From Methanobrevibacter olleyae (GTDB lineage: Archaea > Methanobacteriota > Methanobacteria > Methanobacteriales > Methanobacteriaceae), in NCBI RefSeq assembly GCF_900114585.1, contig NZ_FOTL01000009.1:1-62287 (forward strand): DNA of 62,287 nt, read 5' to 3'. Below are positions 29,351 through 37,762 of this stretch, piece by piece. Below the pieces are notes generated by a model. The model did no database searches. It saw nothing but the letters and a program-made list of their open reading frames with translations, and had not been told where the DNA came from. Every line of letters begins with the position of its first letter. The first letter of the stretch is position 1. A program made the position numbers and the translations under genes.

Positions 29351-31004
29351 AGAAGATCAATTCATCATCTTTAATTTCATCAAGTCTTGCAAAGCCGAAT
29401 CTTTCAAATTGGACAATGTCTCCAACTTTTAAATCTTTACAATCCAGCTCACAAAGACCCTCTACAATAGAGGCATCATCCATAACAACTTTTGCACCAA
29501 TAGCATCAATTGGAACCCAATGGATAATTCTTGCTTTAGCTTCCCTTGCATCTTCAAAGGATTTGCTATGGAATAAAACATCATCATCTTTAATTTCAAC
29601 ATTTACTGCATCCATTAAACGACTAATACCATTAGTAAAATCTGCTTTTGGAATATAAACCTCTTTATCAAAAATAAGAGTTCTGTTGCCACGTTCTTCA
29701 AAATCAGGATGTAACGGTCTAATGATTTCCAAATTCAAATCATCTTCGGAAACATCAGCTATCTCTATTTTTATAGGATCTGGAACAAAGAAATATCTAT
29801 TTACTTTTTCCTCTATAATGTTTCTATTTAGGCCATAAATCTTTTTCCAGCTTATAGCAGAATCAGACATTTTAATACCAATTTCAACCATTAATTGAGT
29901 AATAGTCTCTGCTTGAATCCCTCTTCTTGCAATAGCCCTTAAAGTTCCAAGTCTTGGATCATCCCAACCACTATAAGTACCATCCTCAATTCCTGCCATA
30001 GCTTTAGAAGTACTTAAAGCAATGTCTTCCATTTTCAATCTACCATAATGAATAAATTCAGGAACCTCCCAGCCCATGTGTTTGTAAAGATATTTTTGTT
30101 TTTCACTATTTGCTAAGTGATCTTTTCCTCTTAAAACATGGGTCATACCAAGTAAATGGTCATCTACAGATACAGAGAAGTTCATCATAGGATAAACTCT
30201 GTATTTAGTACCTAATCTTGGATGTTCTTCTTCAACTATTCTCATTGCTACCCAATCACGAATAGCAGGATTTTTATGATTTATATCCGTTTTAATTCTA
30301 AGTACCGCTTCACCTAGTTCCATTTTAGGGAATTTTTTCCATAAATCCATATTTTCTTCTACACTATTATCTCTACATGGACAAGCTTGGCAGTTATCTT
30401 TAAGTTTTTTAAATTCTCCACCATCACAGGTACACATATATGCTGCTCCACGTTTAATCAACTCTTCAGCATATTGATAATAAATTTCAAAACGGTCACT
30501 TTGATAATATACTTCATCAGGTTCTATTCCCAACCATTTTAAATCTTCTTGAATCAGATCATAAGCAGGTTCATAAATACGTTTTGGATCTGTGTCCTCT
30601 ATTCTTAAAATGAATTTTCCACCGCATTTTTTAACATATTCACCATTTGGAATAGCTGCTCTTGCATGACCAATATGTAATGGGCCACTTGGATTAGGTG
30701 CAAAGCGCATTACAACATCTTTATTAGTACCTGGAAGTTTTGGTAATCCTTCTTCTTTTTTTTGTTTTTTCTCCTTAATAGCTAGGCCTAATTCTTCCAT
30801 TTTATCTGCTTGTTCCTCAGGTGAAAGTGCATTAACTTGAGCTACAACTTTTCCAGATAATGGGCCAATTTCCTTTGCTCTTGGCCTAAGTTCTGGTTCT
30901 GAACTCATAATAGAACCCATAACAGCTCCAGGATTTGCGCTTCCTTTATGTTTAGCTGCATTTAATAATGCATGTTTAAATACAATTTCTTCTAATTCAT
31001 CCAT
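29334..31004 (-). CDS. gltX: Glutamate--tRNA ligase (archaeal type)
   Basis: GltX charges tRNA-Glu (and, in most archaea, tRNA-Gln as a precursor for amidation). The class I signatures are FAPNPSGPLHIGHARAA near residues 100-116 and an LSTSK variant of the KMSKS loop (IALSTSKAM). The archaeal N-terminal extension (~95 residues, rich in MSPEEQ-like patterns: LSPEEQADKMEELGL) and the C-terminal beta-barrel anticodon domain are present. A cysteine group (CTCDGGEFKKLKDNCQACPC) sits in the insertion. The ATG at 31004 follows GTGATTAT and is preferred to that at 31016. It stands alone, with a hairpin over its stop codon. Confidence 0.95.
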   Translation of the reverse strand: MDELEEIVFKHALLNAAKHKGSANPGAVMGSIMSSEPELRPRAKEIGPLSGKVVAQVNALSPEEQADKMEELGLAIKEKKQKKEEGLPKLPGTNKDVVMRFAPNPSGPLHIGHARAAIPNGEYVKKCGGKFILRIEDTDPKRIYEPAYDLIQEDLKWLGIEPDEVYYQSDRFEIYYQYAEELIKRGAAYMCTCDGGEFKKLKDNCQACPCRDNSVEENMDLWKKFPKMELGEAVLRIKTDINHKNPAIRDWVAMRIVEEEHPRLGTKYRVYPMMNFSVSVDDHLLGMTHVLRGKDHLANSEKQKYLYKHMGWEVPEFIHYGRLKMEDIALSTSKAMAGIEDGTYSGWDDPRLGTLRAIARRGIQAETITQLMVEIGIKMSDSAISWKKIYGLNRNIIEEKVNRYFFVPDPIKIEIADVSEDDLNLEIIRPLHPDFEERGNRTLIFDKEVYIPKADFTNGISRLMDAVNVEIKDDDVLFHSKSFEDAREAKARIIHWVPIDAIGAKVVMDDASIVEGLCELDCKDLKVGDIVQFERFGFARLDEIKDDELIFYYAHK

Positions 31005-31810
31005 ATAATCACTCATTCATAGTTATGATTTCCATTTAATCATGAAATAAAATAAATTTAAAAAAAGTTTTAAATTAAAGAATAACTTAAATAAATTTTA
31101 AAAATAATTAATTATTAAAAAATAATTTAAATAAATTTTAAAAACGATTAATTAAAAAATGATTAATAATTATTAAAATTATGTTATAATTTATGAAATT
31201 AAACTTATATAAATATAATTAAAATAGAGTTTAAAATTTAATTAATTTAATAAAAAAATAGTTTAAATAAATTATTAATAATAAAAAATAGGTATAAAAT
31301 CTAATATGTTCATAGAAATTTAAGAAAATTAATTTAGAAGGCTTCTTATAAAATTTAAGTATTAGTCTTAAAAGCAATATCAAAAATTCTACAAACATAT
31401 TAGATATGGCAAATCTAATAAATCGGTTTAGCAACAATATTTATCAGATAATTATCAATTTAAATTTCTTTATATTTAAATCCTTCTATTTTAATCAATT
31501 AATTTAACTAATAAAGGACAAATATTTAGTTATACTTAACTTAAGTCAATGAAAATAGAAAAATTTAGTTATACCTAAATTAAATAAAAAATAGTAAAAA
31601 ATAGATAAAAAACCATATTTATCAAAGGAAAACAAGTACAAAAAGACAACTCTGTGATAAATATATCTTATGGTATTTGAATAGTAAATAATAACTGAGG
31701 GAAATAATTTATTATTAGCTGACTAAGCAATAATTAAATTAATTTTAAGAAAATTTAAATAAACATTACTTATTTTCTATTTTTTGTCTTTTAAATTACT
31801 TGTTAATCCT
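31005..31810. other. Long intergenic region with possible structured RNA and operator-like sites
   Basis: No convincing gene is found. A 68-residue hydrophobic frame at 31231-31437 lacks a ribosome binding site and is not supported. The right part contains two operator-like 16-mers (31525-31579) and paired segments between 31617 and 31712 (ATTTATCA with TGATAAAT; AATAATAA with TTATTATT) that could fold as RNA. Confidence 0.4.
31525..31579. promoter_or_regulatory. Two operator-like near-palindromes
   Basis: TTTAGTTATACCTAAA (31564-31579) is palindromic at 14 of 16 positions, and TTTAGTTATACTTAAC (31525-31540) is a weaker copy. They share the CCTAAA/TTTAG half-sites of the cluster at 32043-32100, on the other side of the 34-residue ORF. 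The pattern resembles binding sites of DtxR-family metal regulators; this is inference. Confidence 0.5.
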
Positions 31811-31915
31811 TTAATAGCCAATGCGCCAAGAATAACATCCCCCTAATAAATGACGGCTTAATAAATGGCCATGATGCATATGACCTCCAGTAAATAAGCG
31901 AGACCCTCTTGACAT
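31811..31915 (-). CDS. 34-residue His-rich small protein (not previously framed)
   Basis: The frame encodes 34 residues with five His, four of them in GGHMHHGH (residues 10-17), and a C-terminal CYSWRIGY. The Shine-Dalgarno is perfect (GGAGGTAAAAAATG), the strongest in this part of the window, and two TATA-like elements lie 60-80 bp upstream. Local base composition is clearly richer in G and C than the flanks. The composition suggests metal binding (Ni, Cu, Zn or Fe), and the operator-like palindromes on both sides fit metal-dependent control. I recognise no family; the coding call rests on the ribosome binding site and composition. Confidence 0.6.
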   Translation of the reverse strand: MSRGSRLFTGGHMHHGHLLSRHLLGGCYSWRIGY

Positions 31916-31972
31916 TTTTTACCTCCAAAATTATCTTCAAATTAACAATCAACTATCCTAATGGACAATATA

Positions 31973-31998
31973 TTTTATATACCTATTACTATATAAAT
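31973..31998 (-). promoter_or_regulatory. TATA elements for the 34-residue ORF
   Basis: On the minus strand TTTATATAG (31989-31997), with CCGAA just upstream as a possible BRE, and TATATAAAA (31973-31981) lie at distances that would give a 5' leader of about 35-55 nt containing the GGAGGT. Confidence 0.45.
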
Positions 31999-32042
31999 CA
32001 TTCGGTTTTAAAATGCCTATTTTTAAAAATAAAGCACAATTA

Positions 32043-32100
32043 TTTAGTTTTACCTAAAATAAATTTAATATAGCCTAAAAAATATTTTGTTATGCCTAAA
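32043..32100. promoter_or_regulatory. Three 16-bp operator-like sites at exact 21-bp spacing
   Basis: TTTAGTTTTACCTAAA (32043-32058), TTTAATATAGCCTAAA (32064-32079) and TTTTGTTATGCCTAAA (32085-32100) start 21 bp apart, two helical turns. All end in CCTAAA and begin with TTTA or TTTT. The cluster is upstream of the 34-residue ORF promoter and downstream of the TIGR04076 gene. The constant phase suggests cooperative binding of a regulator. Confidence 0.55.
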
Positions 32101-32192
32101 AAATAAATCAATTAGAGATAAGAAAAAATAAAAATTACAATATATGAAAATAAAAAAATAAAAAATAAAGTAGCAAAAATTAAAAAATAAAA

Positions 32193-32522
32193 TTAGTTAT
32201 CATGATTAGATTCTATATTAGTAACTTCAAGTTTCATAATTACTGGTCTTAAACCATCATTACAAGATACAATAGCTACTCCATGAGTTTTAATCCAATC
32301 TTCATAATACCAAATATCACTTACACCATGAGCTAAAGCAAATACGTATTGATATATAGCTTTCCATGCCTCATCACAAAAACCATTAGGCTTTGCATAG
32401 TCTGCATAATATACTTCACCTTCTTTCATTAGAGGGCAAGTTGATAATCCATCAACACCATATTCCCTAGCAAGATCTTCTTGAAATGTTGTTTTTAAAA
32501 TAGTTATTTTTACTTTTTTCAT
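32193..32522 (-). CDS. TIGR04076 family protein
   Basis: The 109-residue protein matches the small family TIGR04076: KVKITILKTTFQEDLAREYG, then CPLMKEGEVYY, GFCDEAWKAIYQYVFALAHG, and GVAIVSCNDGLRPVIMKLE. The family has conserved Cys residues and no established function; it is found in anaerobic bacteria and methanogens. No Shine-Dalgarno precedes the ATG, but TTTATATAAA lies about 28 bp upstream (32546-32555), so the mRNA is probably leaderless. It precedes the 34-residue His-rich ORF on the same strand, separated by the operator-like cluster. Confidence 0.85.
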   Translation of the reverse strand: MKKVKITILKTTFQEDLAREYGVDGLSTCPLMKEGEVYYADYAKPNGFCDEAWKAIYQYVFALAHGVSDIWYYEDWIKTHGVAIVSCNDGLRPVIMKLEVTNIESNHDN

Positions 32523-32916
32523 GTTAAGAATTTTATTTTTTATAGTTTATATAAATTAATAAAACTTTTTAAAAACTTTTTAAATGAAGAAAAATTTGTG
32601 AAATAATCAAGATATAATAATATGAAAATTACAGTAGAAATATACCTCTCATCAATAGAAAAAATTTGATTGTCAAATAACAGAATTTTATCGGAAAAAG
32701 GAAAAATAAAAAGCTAAATATAAATATTATTTTAATTATAAAATTATATAATATTAAAATATTAAATAGTAAAATATTATTATTTAAAATTGAAAATCAA
32801 GAAATATGGAAATAATTAAAATTTATAAAAAAATTTTAAGTATATGTTTTAAAAAAAATTTCTCTGTAGAAAAAATATAAGTTCTGCAAAATTTTAATAA
32901 ATAGGTTATTGATAAT
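32523..32916. other. Divergent intergenic region, promoter only
   Basis: A TATA box for the TIGR04076 gene is at 32546-32555 (minus). The rest is AT-rich and should carry the promoter of the plus-strand gene at 32917. Nothing else is visible. Confidence 0.45.
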
Positions 32917-33408
32917 ATGGATGGAAAATTAGATATAGATTCATTTGAAAAAGCAATAAATGGTTTAAATAAAAATTTAAATGATGTGGGATTATTATTT
33001 AGAGCTAATATGCCATTATTAGCAACTGATGCAACTCAAGAAACTAAAGAAAATTGTGTAGATAAAATGTCTGATAGAATCAGCGATTTACTTGATTCAT
33101 TTAGAGAAAGCTATTCTTACTACAATGGCTTTTATGAAAAATTAAAAGAAAATGTTAGAAATGAAACTATCGAAAGTCCAGAAGAATATGAGGTATTCTT
33201 TAGTCATGCAAACGAAACATTTCCAAAATATATAGATGAGCTTGGACAAAGCATTGATAGTTTATGTGACATAGATGTAAAAACTGAAAAGTTCAATATA
33301 ACTATGAGAGAGTTAGGTTCCATTATTGAAAATTTCCGTTTTGATTTTAAAAGGACATTAGCAATAGCTGATTTGTACCAAATTCAAAAAGAAAGTAAAG
33401 AAAACTGA
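32917..33408 (+). CDS. Hypothetical helical protein preceding the methyltransferase trio
   Basis: The 163-residue product is acidic and appears entirely alpha-helical, with leucine and aromatic spacing suggestive of a helical bundle. I recognise no family. TTATTGATAAT precedes the ATG. It ends 44 bp before the first of three paralogous methyltransferase genes on the same strand, so it may be their partner or a modification target; that is inferred from position only. Confidence 0.6.
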   Translation: MDGKLDIDSFEKAINGLNKNLNDVGLLFRANMPLLATDATQETKENCVDKMSDRISDLLDSFRESYSYYNGFYEKLKENVRNETIESPEEYEVFFSHANETFPKYIDELGQSIDSLCDIDVKTEKFNITMRELGSIIENFRFDFKRTLAIADLYQIQKESKEN

Positions 33409-33452
33409 TATAAGCTCTTAAACTAATAAATTATAAAGTACCTGGTGAAATC

Positions 33453-34268
33453 ATGACTAATCAAATTAATGATCCTGAAGATATTGATTGGGCTTATTTT
33501 TGGGCTTGTAAATTAGAGGCAAAAAAAGATAGAGCTAAGGATTGGAATAAAGCTGCCCCTAATTTTGGAAAATCTGCAAAAAAAGATGATTATCACAATA
33601 AGTTAATTGAAAGGATTGATCTATCTAAAGAAGATACTCTTTTAGATTTAGGTTGTGGAGAAGGAAGTATTACAATTCCTCTTGCAAAAAAAGCAAAATC
33701 TGTAACTGGAGTAGATTCAGCATATAAGATGATTGAAATACTAAATGAAAAAGCTAAAAAAGAAAATATAGATAATATAAAAACAATAGAAGAAGATTTA
33801 ACCAAGATTACAATGAATAATGTAGGAGCACATGATATCGTTGTAGCTTCAAGGTCATTAAACGGAGTACTGAATATAAAAGAAACCATTACAAATATTA
33901 ATGAAATAGCTAATAAATATGTTTACATAACTCTTTTTGGACCAAACAATTGGAAATTAGAAAAGGATTTCTACCAGTCAATCAATAAAGAATATTTTGA
34001 ATTTCCATCACATAGATACTTCTTCAATATACTTGTAGATATGAAAATTTATCCTAATGTTGAAAATTTAAATATTGGTAATGAGCGAGAATACACAAGT
34101 ATTGAAGAAGCTTTAGAAAGTGGAAAATGGAGATTGGATACTTTAAATGATAAAGAAAAAGAATCATTATATAAATACCTTGAAGACATTCTTGATGAAA
34201 ATGAAAATGGTAAACTTTCTAATCCAAATGATAAAGCAGATTGGGTATTATACTGGTGGAAGAAGTAA
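33453..34268 (+). CDS. Class I SAM-dependent methyltransferase (first of three paralogues)
   Basis: The SAM-binding motif I is LLDLGCGEGSITIPLAKKAK (~residues 66-85), followed by VTGVDSAYKMIEIL (motif Post I) and HDIVVASRSLNG (motif II). The N-terminus (IDWAYFWACKLEAKKDRAKDW) and C-terminus (ADWVLYWWKK) are shared with the two downstream genes. The family is uncharacterised; small-molecule or corrinoid-related substrates are possible. GGTGAAATC precedes the ATG. The gene is intact at 271 residues, so it shows what the second paralogue's N-terminus should look like. Confidence 0.85.
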   Translation: MTNQINDPEDIDWAYFWACKLEAKKDRAKDWNKAAPNFGKSAKKDDYHNKLIERIDLSKEDTLLDLGCGEGSITIPLAKKAKSVTGVDSAYKMIEILNEKAKKENIDNIKTIEEDLTKITMNNVGAHDIVVASRSLNGVLNIKETITNINEIANKYVYITLFGPNNWKLEKDFYQSINKEYFEFPSHRYFFNILVDMKIYPNVENLNIGNEREYTSIEEALESGKWRLDTLNDKEKESLYKYLEDILDENENGKLSNPNDKADWVLYWWKK

Positions 34269-34404
34269 ATTAATAATTTTAATATATCATTAAATATGAA
34301 AAACAATTTAAAAAAAATAATCAGAATAGTGATTAAATATGACTAGAAAAATCATGATTTAAGATGAAACTGAAATTGATTGGGATGAATTTTGGACTAA
34401 AAAA

Positions 34405-35160
34405 ATGGATATAAAAGGAGATAGAGGTAAAGATTGGTCTAAAGCAGCTATAAAATATAGTGAACGTGCAAGTGAAGATAATTATACAGAACAATTAATT
34501 TCAAAAATGATTCTTTCTAGTGAAGATACTCTATTAGATGTCGGCTGTGGTGAAGGAAGCCTAACCATCCCATTATCTAAAGAAGTATCCTCTATAACTG
34601 CTATTGACACAACAGATAAAATACTTGAAATATTAGATGAAAAAATTAAAGAAAACAATATCAAAAATATTAAAACAATTAAAGATGATGTAAATGATTT
34701 AACTTTAGAGAAATACGGCAAATACGATATTGTTTTAGCTTCAAGAGTAATAAACAGTATAAAAAGCCCTAAAAAAGTATTTTCTAATCTTAATGAAATA
34801 GCTAATAAATATGTATTTATAACTATATTCGGCCCAAATAACTGGAAGTTAGAAAAAGACTTCTTTAAATATATCAATAAAGAATATAACGGTGCACCCT
34901 CCTATATAATTCTTTTGAATCTTCTTGCAGAGATGGAAATTTATCCAAATGTAGTTAACTTAGATGTTGGACCTATTAGAACATATGAAAACATTGAAGA
35001 GGCTATAGACAATGGAAAATGGAATCTAGAAAAATTTACTAAATATGAACAGGAATTATTAGCCAAATACCTAGAGTCTATTCTAATGGAAAATGAAGAA
35101 GGGTTATTAACTAATCCAAATGATAAACCAGATTGGGTATTGATTTGGTGGAAAAAATAA
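34405..35160 (+). CDS. Class I SAM-dependent methyltransferase (second paralogue, N-terminal nonsense codon)
   Basis: Motif I (LLDVGCGEGSLTIPLSKEVS) and the C-terminal PDWVLIWWKK are intact. The homologous N-terminus continues upstream in the same frame (DETEIDWDEFWTKK, 34363-34404) to an ATG at 34339 with GTGATT before it, but a TAA at 34360-34362 interrupts that frame. Translation must start at the ATG at 34405, which has no good ribosome binding site and loses about 22 residues compared with its neighbours, or the gene is decaying. TAA excludes pyrrolysine. A sequencing error is the other explanation. The remaining 251 residues look under normal constraint. Confidence 0.7.
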   Translation: MDIKGDRGKDWSKAAIKYSERASEDNYTEQLISKMILSSEDTLLDVGCGEGSLTIPLSKEVSSITAIDTTDKILEILDEKIKENNIKNIKTIKDDVNDLTLEKYGKYDIVLASRVINSIKSPKKVFSNLNEIANKYVFITIFGPNNWKLEKDFFKYINKEYNGAPSYIILLNLLAEMEIYPNVVNLDVGPIRTYENIEEAIDNGKWNLEKFTKYEQELLAKYLESILMENEEGLLTNPNDKPDWVLIWWKK

Positions 35161-35204
35161 GTTTATTAATACAAACTTAACATCTATAGGATATTGGTGT
35201 AAAA

Positions 35205-36029
35205 ATGAAAATAGAAGATGGGATCAATCCTTTAGAGCTTGACTGGGAATATATATGGCAAAAATCAATCAAAAAAGGCTTTAAAAAAGAGAAAGATTGG
35301 GATAAAATAGCGAAAGATTATGGCAGATGGCTTGAAAATGATGACTATCCCAATACTTTATTAAAAGAAATGAGAATATCCTCTCAAGACACAGCTTTAG
35401 ATATAGGATGTGCAGAAGGCACTATAACTAGGAAAATTGCTAAGAAAGCTAAATCTGTTACTGGTATTGATAAATCAAAATTAATGTTAGAAGAACTAAA
35501 TAAAAATGCTTTAAAGGATAATATTAATAATATTAAAACTATCCAAATGGATATAAACGACATCAGTCATGAAAAAATCGGCAATTATGATATTGTACTA
35601 GCATCAAGATCTTTAAATGGAATATATAATATAAAAGATACTCTTTTAAGCCTTAATGAAATAGCTAACAAATATGTTTACATAACCCTTTTCGGTTCAT
35701 CAAACCACAAATATAAAAAAGAAAAAGCTAAAATAGCTGGAAAGATATTTAAAGCCGGAACCGATTATATTGTTTTAGTCCTTATTCTCAAAAGCCTTGG
35801 AATTGAAGCAAATGTAGTTCAATTAGAATGTGAAAATCTAAAAGAGTATCATGACTTTGATGAAGCTATTAATAGATCTCTTTGGAGACTTGGTGATTTA
35901 GAAGAAGAAAATAAAATAGCATTAGAGAATTATTTTAAAGAGATATTCGTTAAAAATGAAAGGGGAAACTGGGTCAATCCTAAAGATAAAACAGATTTAG
36001 TATTGATTTGGTGGAAAAAAGAAGAATAA
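35205..36029 (+). CDS. Class I SAM-dependent methyltransferase (third paralogue)
   Basis: The protein starts with LDWEYIWQKSIKKGFKKEKDW, has motif I ALDIGCAEGTITRKIAKKAK (Ala replacing the second Gly of GCGEG), VTGIDKSKLMLEEL, and ends TDLVLIWWKK. It is 274 residues and full length. GGTGTAAAA precedes the ATG, 44 bp after the second paralogue. It diverges more from the first two than they do from each other, especially in the 180-225 region, which suggests a different substrate. The three genes arose by tandem duplication. Confidence 0.85.
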   Translation: MKIEDGINPLELDWEYIWQKSIKKGFKKEKDWDKIAKDYGRWLENDDYPNTLLKEMRISSQDTALDIGCAEGTITRKIAKKAKSVTGIDKSKLMLEELNKNALKDNINNIKTIQMDINDISHEKIGNYDIVLASRSLNGIYNIKDTLLSLNEIANKYVYITLFGSSNHKYKKEKAKIAGKIFKAGTDYIVLVLILKSLGIEANVVQLECENLKEYHDFDEAINRSLWRLGDLEEENKIALENYFKEIFVKNERGNWVNPKDKTDLVLIWWKKEE

Positions 36030-36039
36030 AATCTAAATA

Positions 36040-36130
36040 AAATATGTTAATTGAAAAAATGATTAGTTGAAAATAAATAAAAAATAAAAAAAGTTAATTG
36101 AAAAAATGATTAGTTGAAAAATAAATAAAA
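36040..36130. repeat. Tandem duplication, about 47-bp unit, between convergent genes
   Basis: GTTAATTGAAAAAATGATTA plus GTTGAAAATAAATAAAAAA occurs twice in the space between the third methyltransferase and the aldo/keto reductase. Confidence 0.8.
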
Positions 36131-36150
36131 AAAAGTTTTATTTAAACTTT

Positions 36151-37323
36151 TTAAAAGTTTATATCTTCATCATGAAAAAAATCATATACTTTTTCCATCT
36201 CTGCAGGTATATCAATACCTTGAGGACATTGTATATTACAATCACCACAGAAAGTGCAGCTGTCAGCTCTTTCATCCTTATTTACTAACCAGAAATAAGG
36301 AGCTGCAGTTTTATCAATATAATCTAAGCTTTTTGCAATATTATACTGTTTAAAACAATGGGGAATATCTACCCTATTATGACAGGGCATGCAATATCTA
36401 CAGCCAGTACATGGAATTTCCTCTCTTGATTTATAAACTTGAGCAACATCCTTTAGTATTTGCCTATCATGTTCAGATATAGAATTAACATCACAGTTTT
36501 CTGCAATAGCAATATTCTGCTTTACTTGATTCATATTACTCATACCACTGAAGACAGAACTTACAAGAGGTTTATCCCATAAGTATTCTAATGCCCATTC
36601 AACAGGATTTCTTTTTTTATCTGCACTGTCCCAAATAGCTTGAACTTCATCTGGAATGTTATTAATCAAACTTCCACCTCTCAATGGTTCCATAATAACA
36701 TTTCCTAACCCTGCCATTCCTACAAACTCTAAACCACCAAGGCCACTTTTATAATCTTCATCAAGATAATTTACTTGAGTTAATATAACATCCCATTTGT
36801 CATATGAATCCATAATATTAAAGAAAACATCCAAATCATCATGGAAAGAAAAGCCAACATATTTAACTTTTCCATCTTCAAGTACACTATCTAAGAACTC
36901 TAAGACATTCATACCATATAACTTATTCCAAAAGTCTATCTTAAGAGAATGTAACATATAAACATCAATATAATCAGTTTGCAATCTTTCTAACTGTAAA
37001 TCAAGGAATTTATCCATATCTTCCCTTTTATTTACTAACCATCCGGGTAATTTAGTTTGAATGATTACATCATCACGAATACCTCTTTCTGCAAGATATT
37101 TACCTAAAAACGGTTCAGCATTTCCTCCCAAATTCCTATTTTTGCTATGGAATGAATAAGCAGTATCAAAATAATTTACACCATGTTCAATTGCATAGTC
37201 AAACATTTTACTAGTCTCTAGCTCATCGATTTCATAGAAATGTTCTTTATGGGGCAAACGCATACATCCAAAGCCTAAATTAGAAACCTCTAAATCAGTT
37301 CTACCTAATTTTCTATAAAACAT
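36151..37323 (-). CDS. Aldo/keto reductase with C-terminal 4Fe-4S ferredoxin-like domain
   Basis: Residues 1-~280 form the aldo/keto reductase barrel: MFYRKLGRTDLEVSNLGFGC, FDTAYSFHSKN (catalytic Asp/Tyr), and DVYMLHSLK. The C-terminal part carries Fe-S motifs, CTGCRYCMPC (~325) and CTFCGDCNIQCPQGIDIP (~360). This architecture is common in anaerobes and methanogens, probably moving electrons between ferredoxin and a carbonyl; the substrate is not known. GGTGAGATT precedes the ATG. Length (390) is as usual. It converges with the methyltransferases and is divergent from the adhesin gene. Confidence 0.92.
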   Translation of the reverse strand: MFYRKLGRTDLEVSNLGFGCMRLPHKEHFYEIDELETSKMFDYAIEHGVNYFDTAYSFHSKNRNLGGNAEPFLGKYLAERGIRDDVIIQTKLPGWLVNKREDMDKFLDLQLERLQTDYIDVYMLHSLKIDFWNKLYGMNVLEFLDSVLEDGKVKYVGFSFHDDLDVFFNIMDSYDKWDVILTQVNYLDEDYKSGLGGLEFVGMAGLGNVIMEPLRGGSLINNIPDEVQAIWDSADKKRNPVEWALEYLWDKPLVSSVFSGMSNMNQVKQNIAIAENCDVNSISEHDRQILKDVAQVYKSREEIPCTGCRYCMPCHNRVDIPHCFKQYNIAKSLDYIDKTAAPYFWLVNKDERADSCTFCGDCNIQCPQGIDIPAEMEKVYDFFHDEDINF

Positions 37324-37762
37324 AATCTCACCTTAAATAATAGAAAAATTCACAAATATTATCTTATAAACTAATATTCTAGTTGGATTAAATATTCAAA
37401 ATCATCTAAATATTTGTTTTATAAAATATATAAAAATAGCTAAAAGAACTGTTAAAGAAAAAGAAAAAAGAACTAATAAGAAAAAGCAATATTATTATAA
37501 AATAAAATAAATAAAAACTAAAAAAATATTAACTAATCTAAAAAATTACCTATATTATCATTCATCATCCCAATGAGAGATATTTTAACTCTCAATTAAA
37601 ATATTCACTAAAACATGCTTCTTTTTTATGAAAAATTTTTTTATTCAAAACAATTAATTATTTATAGTTGATTGTATAGAGTTATTATTAATTATTTATA
37701 CACATTTCTGGATTTAATTTAGTTTAATTAGATAAATTAAATAAATTGGAGGGTGAATAAGA
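37324..37762. other. Divergent intergenic region before the adhesin-like gene
   Basis: No gene is visible. The last 15 bases before 37763 include a strong GGAGGGTGAA Shine-Dalgarno for the adhesin. Confidence 0.45.

Noticed and set aside
31231-31437. 68-residue hydrophobic frame on the minus strand
   Set aside because: It starts at TTG without a ribosome binding site, and its composition (Phe, Ile, Leu, Lys, Tyr) is what random AT-rich DNA gives.
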